Of a stretch of 64,000 nt of DNA, positions 63,521 through 64,000 are shown one piece after another; within the stretch, counting starts at the first letter, position 1, and each line of letters starts with the position of its first letter. The stretch covers positions 31,548,166-31,612,165 of the forward strand of contig CAIIXF020000011.1 of assembly GCA_903813345.2 (NCBI GenBank), given 5' to 3'. The stretch comes from Owenia fusiformis (Eukaryota > Annelida > Polychaeta > Sabellida > Oweniidae). The notes under the pieces are model-generated. The model searched no databases, was not told the DNA's origin, and saw only the letters and a list, made by a program, of their open reading frames with translations. The position numbers and the translations under genes are program-made.

Positions 63521-64000
63521 AGTGATTATGAGTTTTTGCTGATTTCTTTTTACAAAATTATCACATATAACCACCATTAACAATAACAAAGGCTTAGGCT
63601 TACAACAAAGGCTTACAACAAAGTACACCTGAAATTATTTATAAAGCTACTAAATAGTTAAAGTATGAAAAATCAAAAAACCCATTCAATATGATACAAA
63701 GTATTATCGCACGCTAACTTTTCTTAAGACATTAAAAATGGCTGCCATGACTGGACCAAAACCTAATCAGATCTAGAATGAAGTGAGCTGAACAAGATGT
63801 TATAGTTTTAAAAGTAACTGTGTAGCCTTTTTTCTTAAATTTTGCAGACAAGGATTTTAGCATTTGACTTCAAAATGGCTGACAGGAAGTAGGTATCGAG
63901 TTAAAAAATTTTCATCCACATCTGTATGCACTCATAAGTTATCCCTGAAAATTTGAAGGTGATATCTGTAGCGGTTTTGGAGAAAACTGCCGGACGTACG
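63521..64000. other. TMTC3 intron sequence to the window edge
   Basis: No exon recognised. Degenerate pieces of the AAAATGGC repeat occur near 63730 and 63870. The next upstream TMTC3 exon, which must end with two bases of a split codon, lies beyond the window. Confidence 0.5.

Overview
This is nuclear DNA from an animal. It is AT-rich, its genes are split by long introns with consensus GT/AG splice sites, and most of its length is mobile-element debris. The two recognisable genes (TMTC3-type and FAXDC2-type) are metazoan. The style of the repeats (termini such as CCCGTAGCCAGGGGGG, GGCGTAGCG and CAGGGTGGGCCAAAA, and piggyBac with TTAA sites) suggests a marine invertebrate, perhaps an echinoderm or hemichordate; that placement is inference.

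Layout. 1-23.5 kb: no recognisable gene. It holds a fold-back element (2.7-3.4 kb), a pentanucleotide microsatellite (6.4 kb), a long hairpin element (11.3-12.2 kb), a TTAA-flanked element (14.6-15.4 kb), small hairpin elements, and a 1.66-kb element with CACG...CGTG ends (21.7-23.4 kb). 23.5-29.5 kb: a complete five-exon minus-strand gene for a 287-residue fatty acid hydroxylase/sterol desaturase family protein (FAXDC2-like), with an 1.8-kb CACG-ended element in one intron. 29.5-46 kb: no host gene. It holds two blocks of a ~160-bp tandem repeat, a 4.3-kb piggyBac element whose transposase has lost most of its catalytic core, several TA-flanked CAGGGTG elements (one with a decayed Tc1/mariner transposase) and a minisatellite. 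46.1-62.4 kb: the last 12 coding exons of a minus-strand TMTC3 gene (586 residues, from the transmembrane region through the TPR repeats to the stop). Its 5' part lies beyond the right edge. 62.5-63.5 kb: more of the ~160-bp repeat, in the next TMTC3 intron.

The two host genes are not functionally linked in any visible way: one is an ER-type di-iron membrane oxygenase, the other an ER O-mannosyltransferase of the TMTC family. The most unusual structures are inside TMTC3. The donor side of one TPR exon is amplified into 18 copies of a 127-bp unit (18 donors, one acceptor). The acceptor side of the exon immediately upstream in the transcript is amplified into four copies of a 51-bp unit that stays in frame. 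A 5.5-kb fold-back element with kilobase-long arms and a 1.67-kb CACG-ended element share one intron of the same gene. Three CACG...CGTG elements, two with perfect and one with near-perfect 5-bp A/T-rich target duplications, may form an undescribed transposon group.
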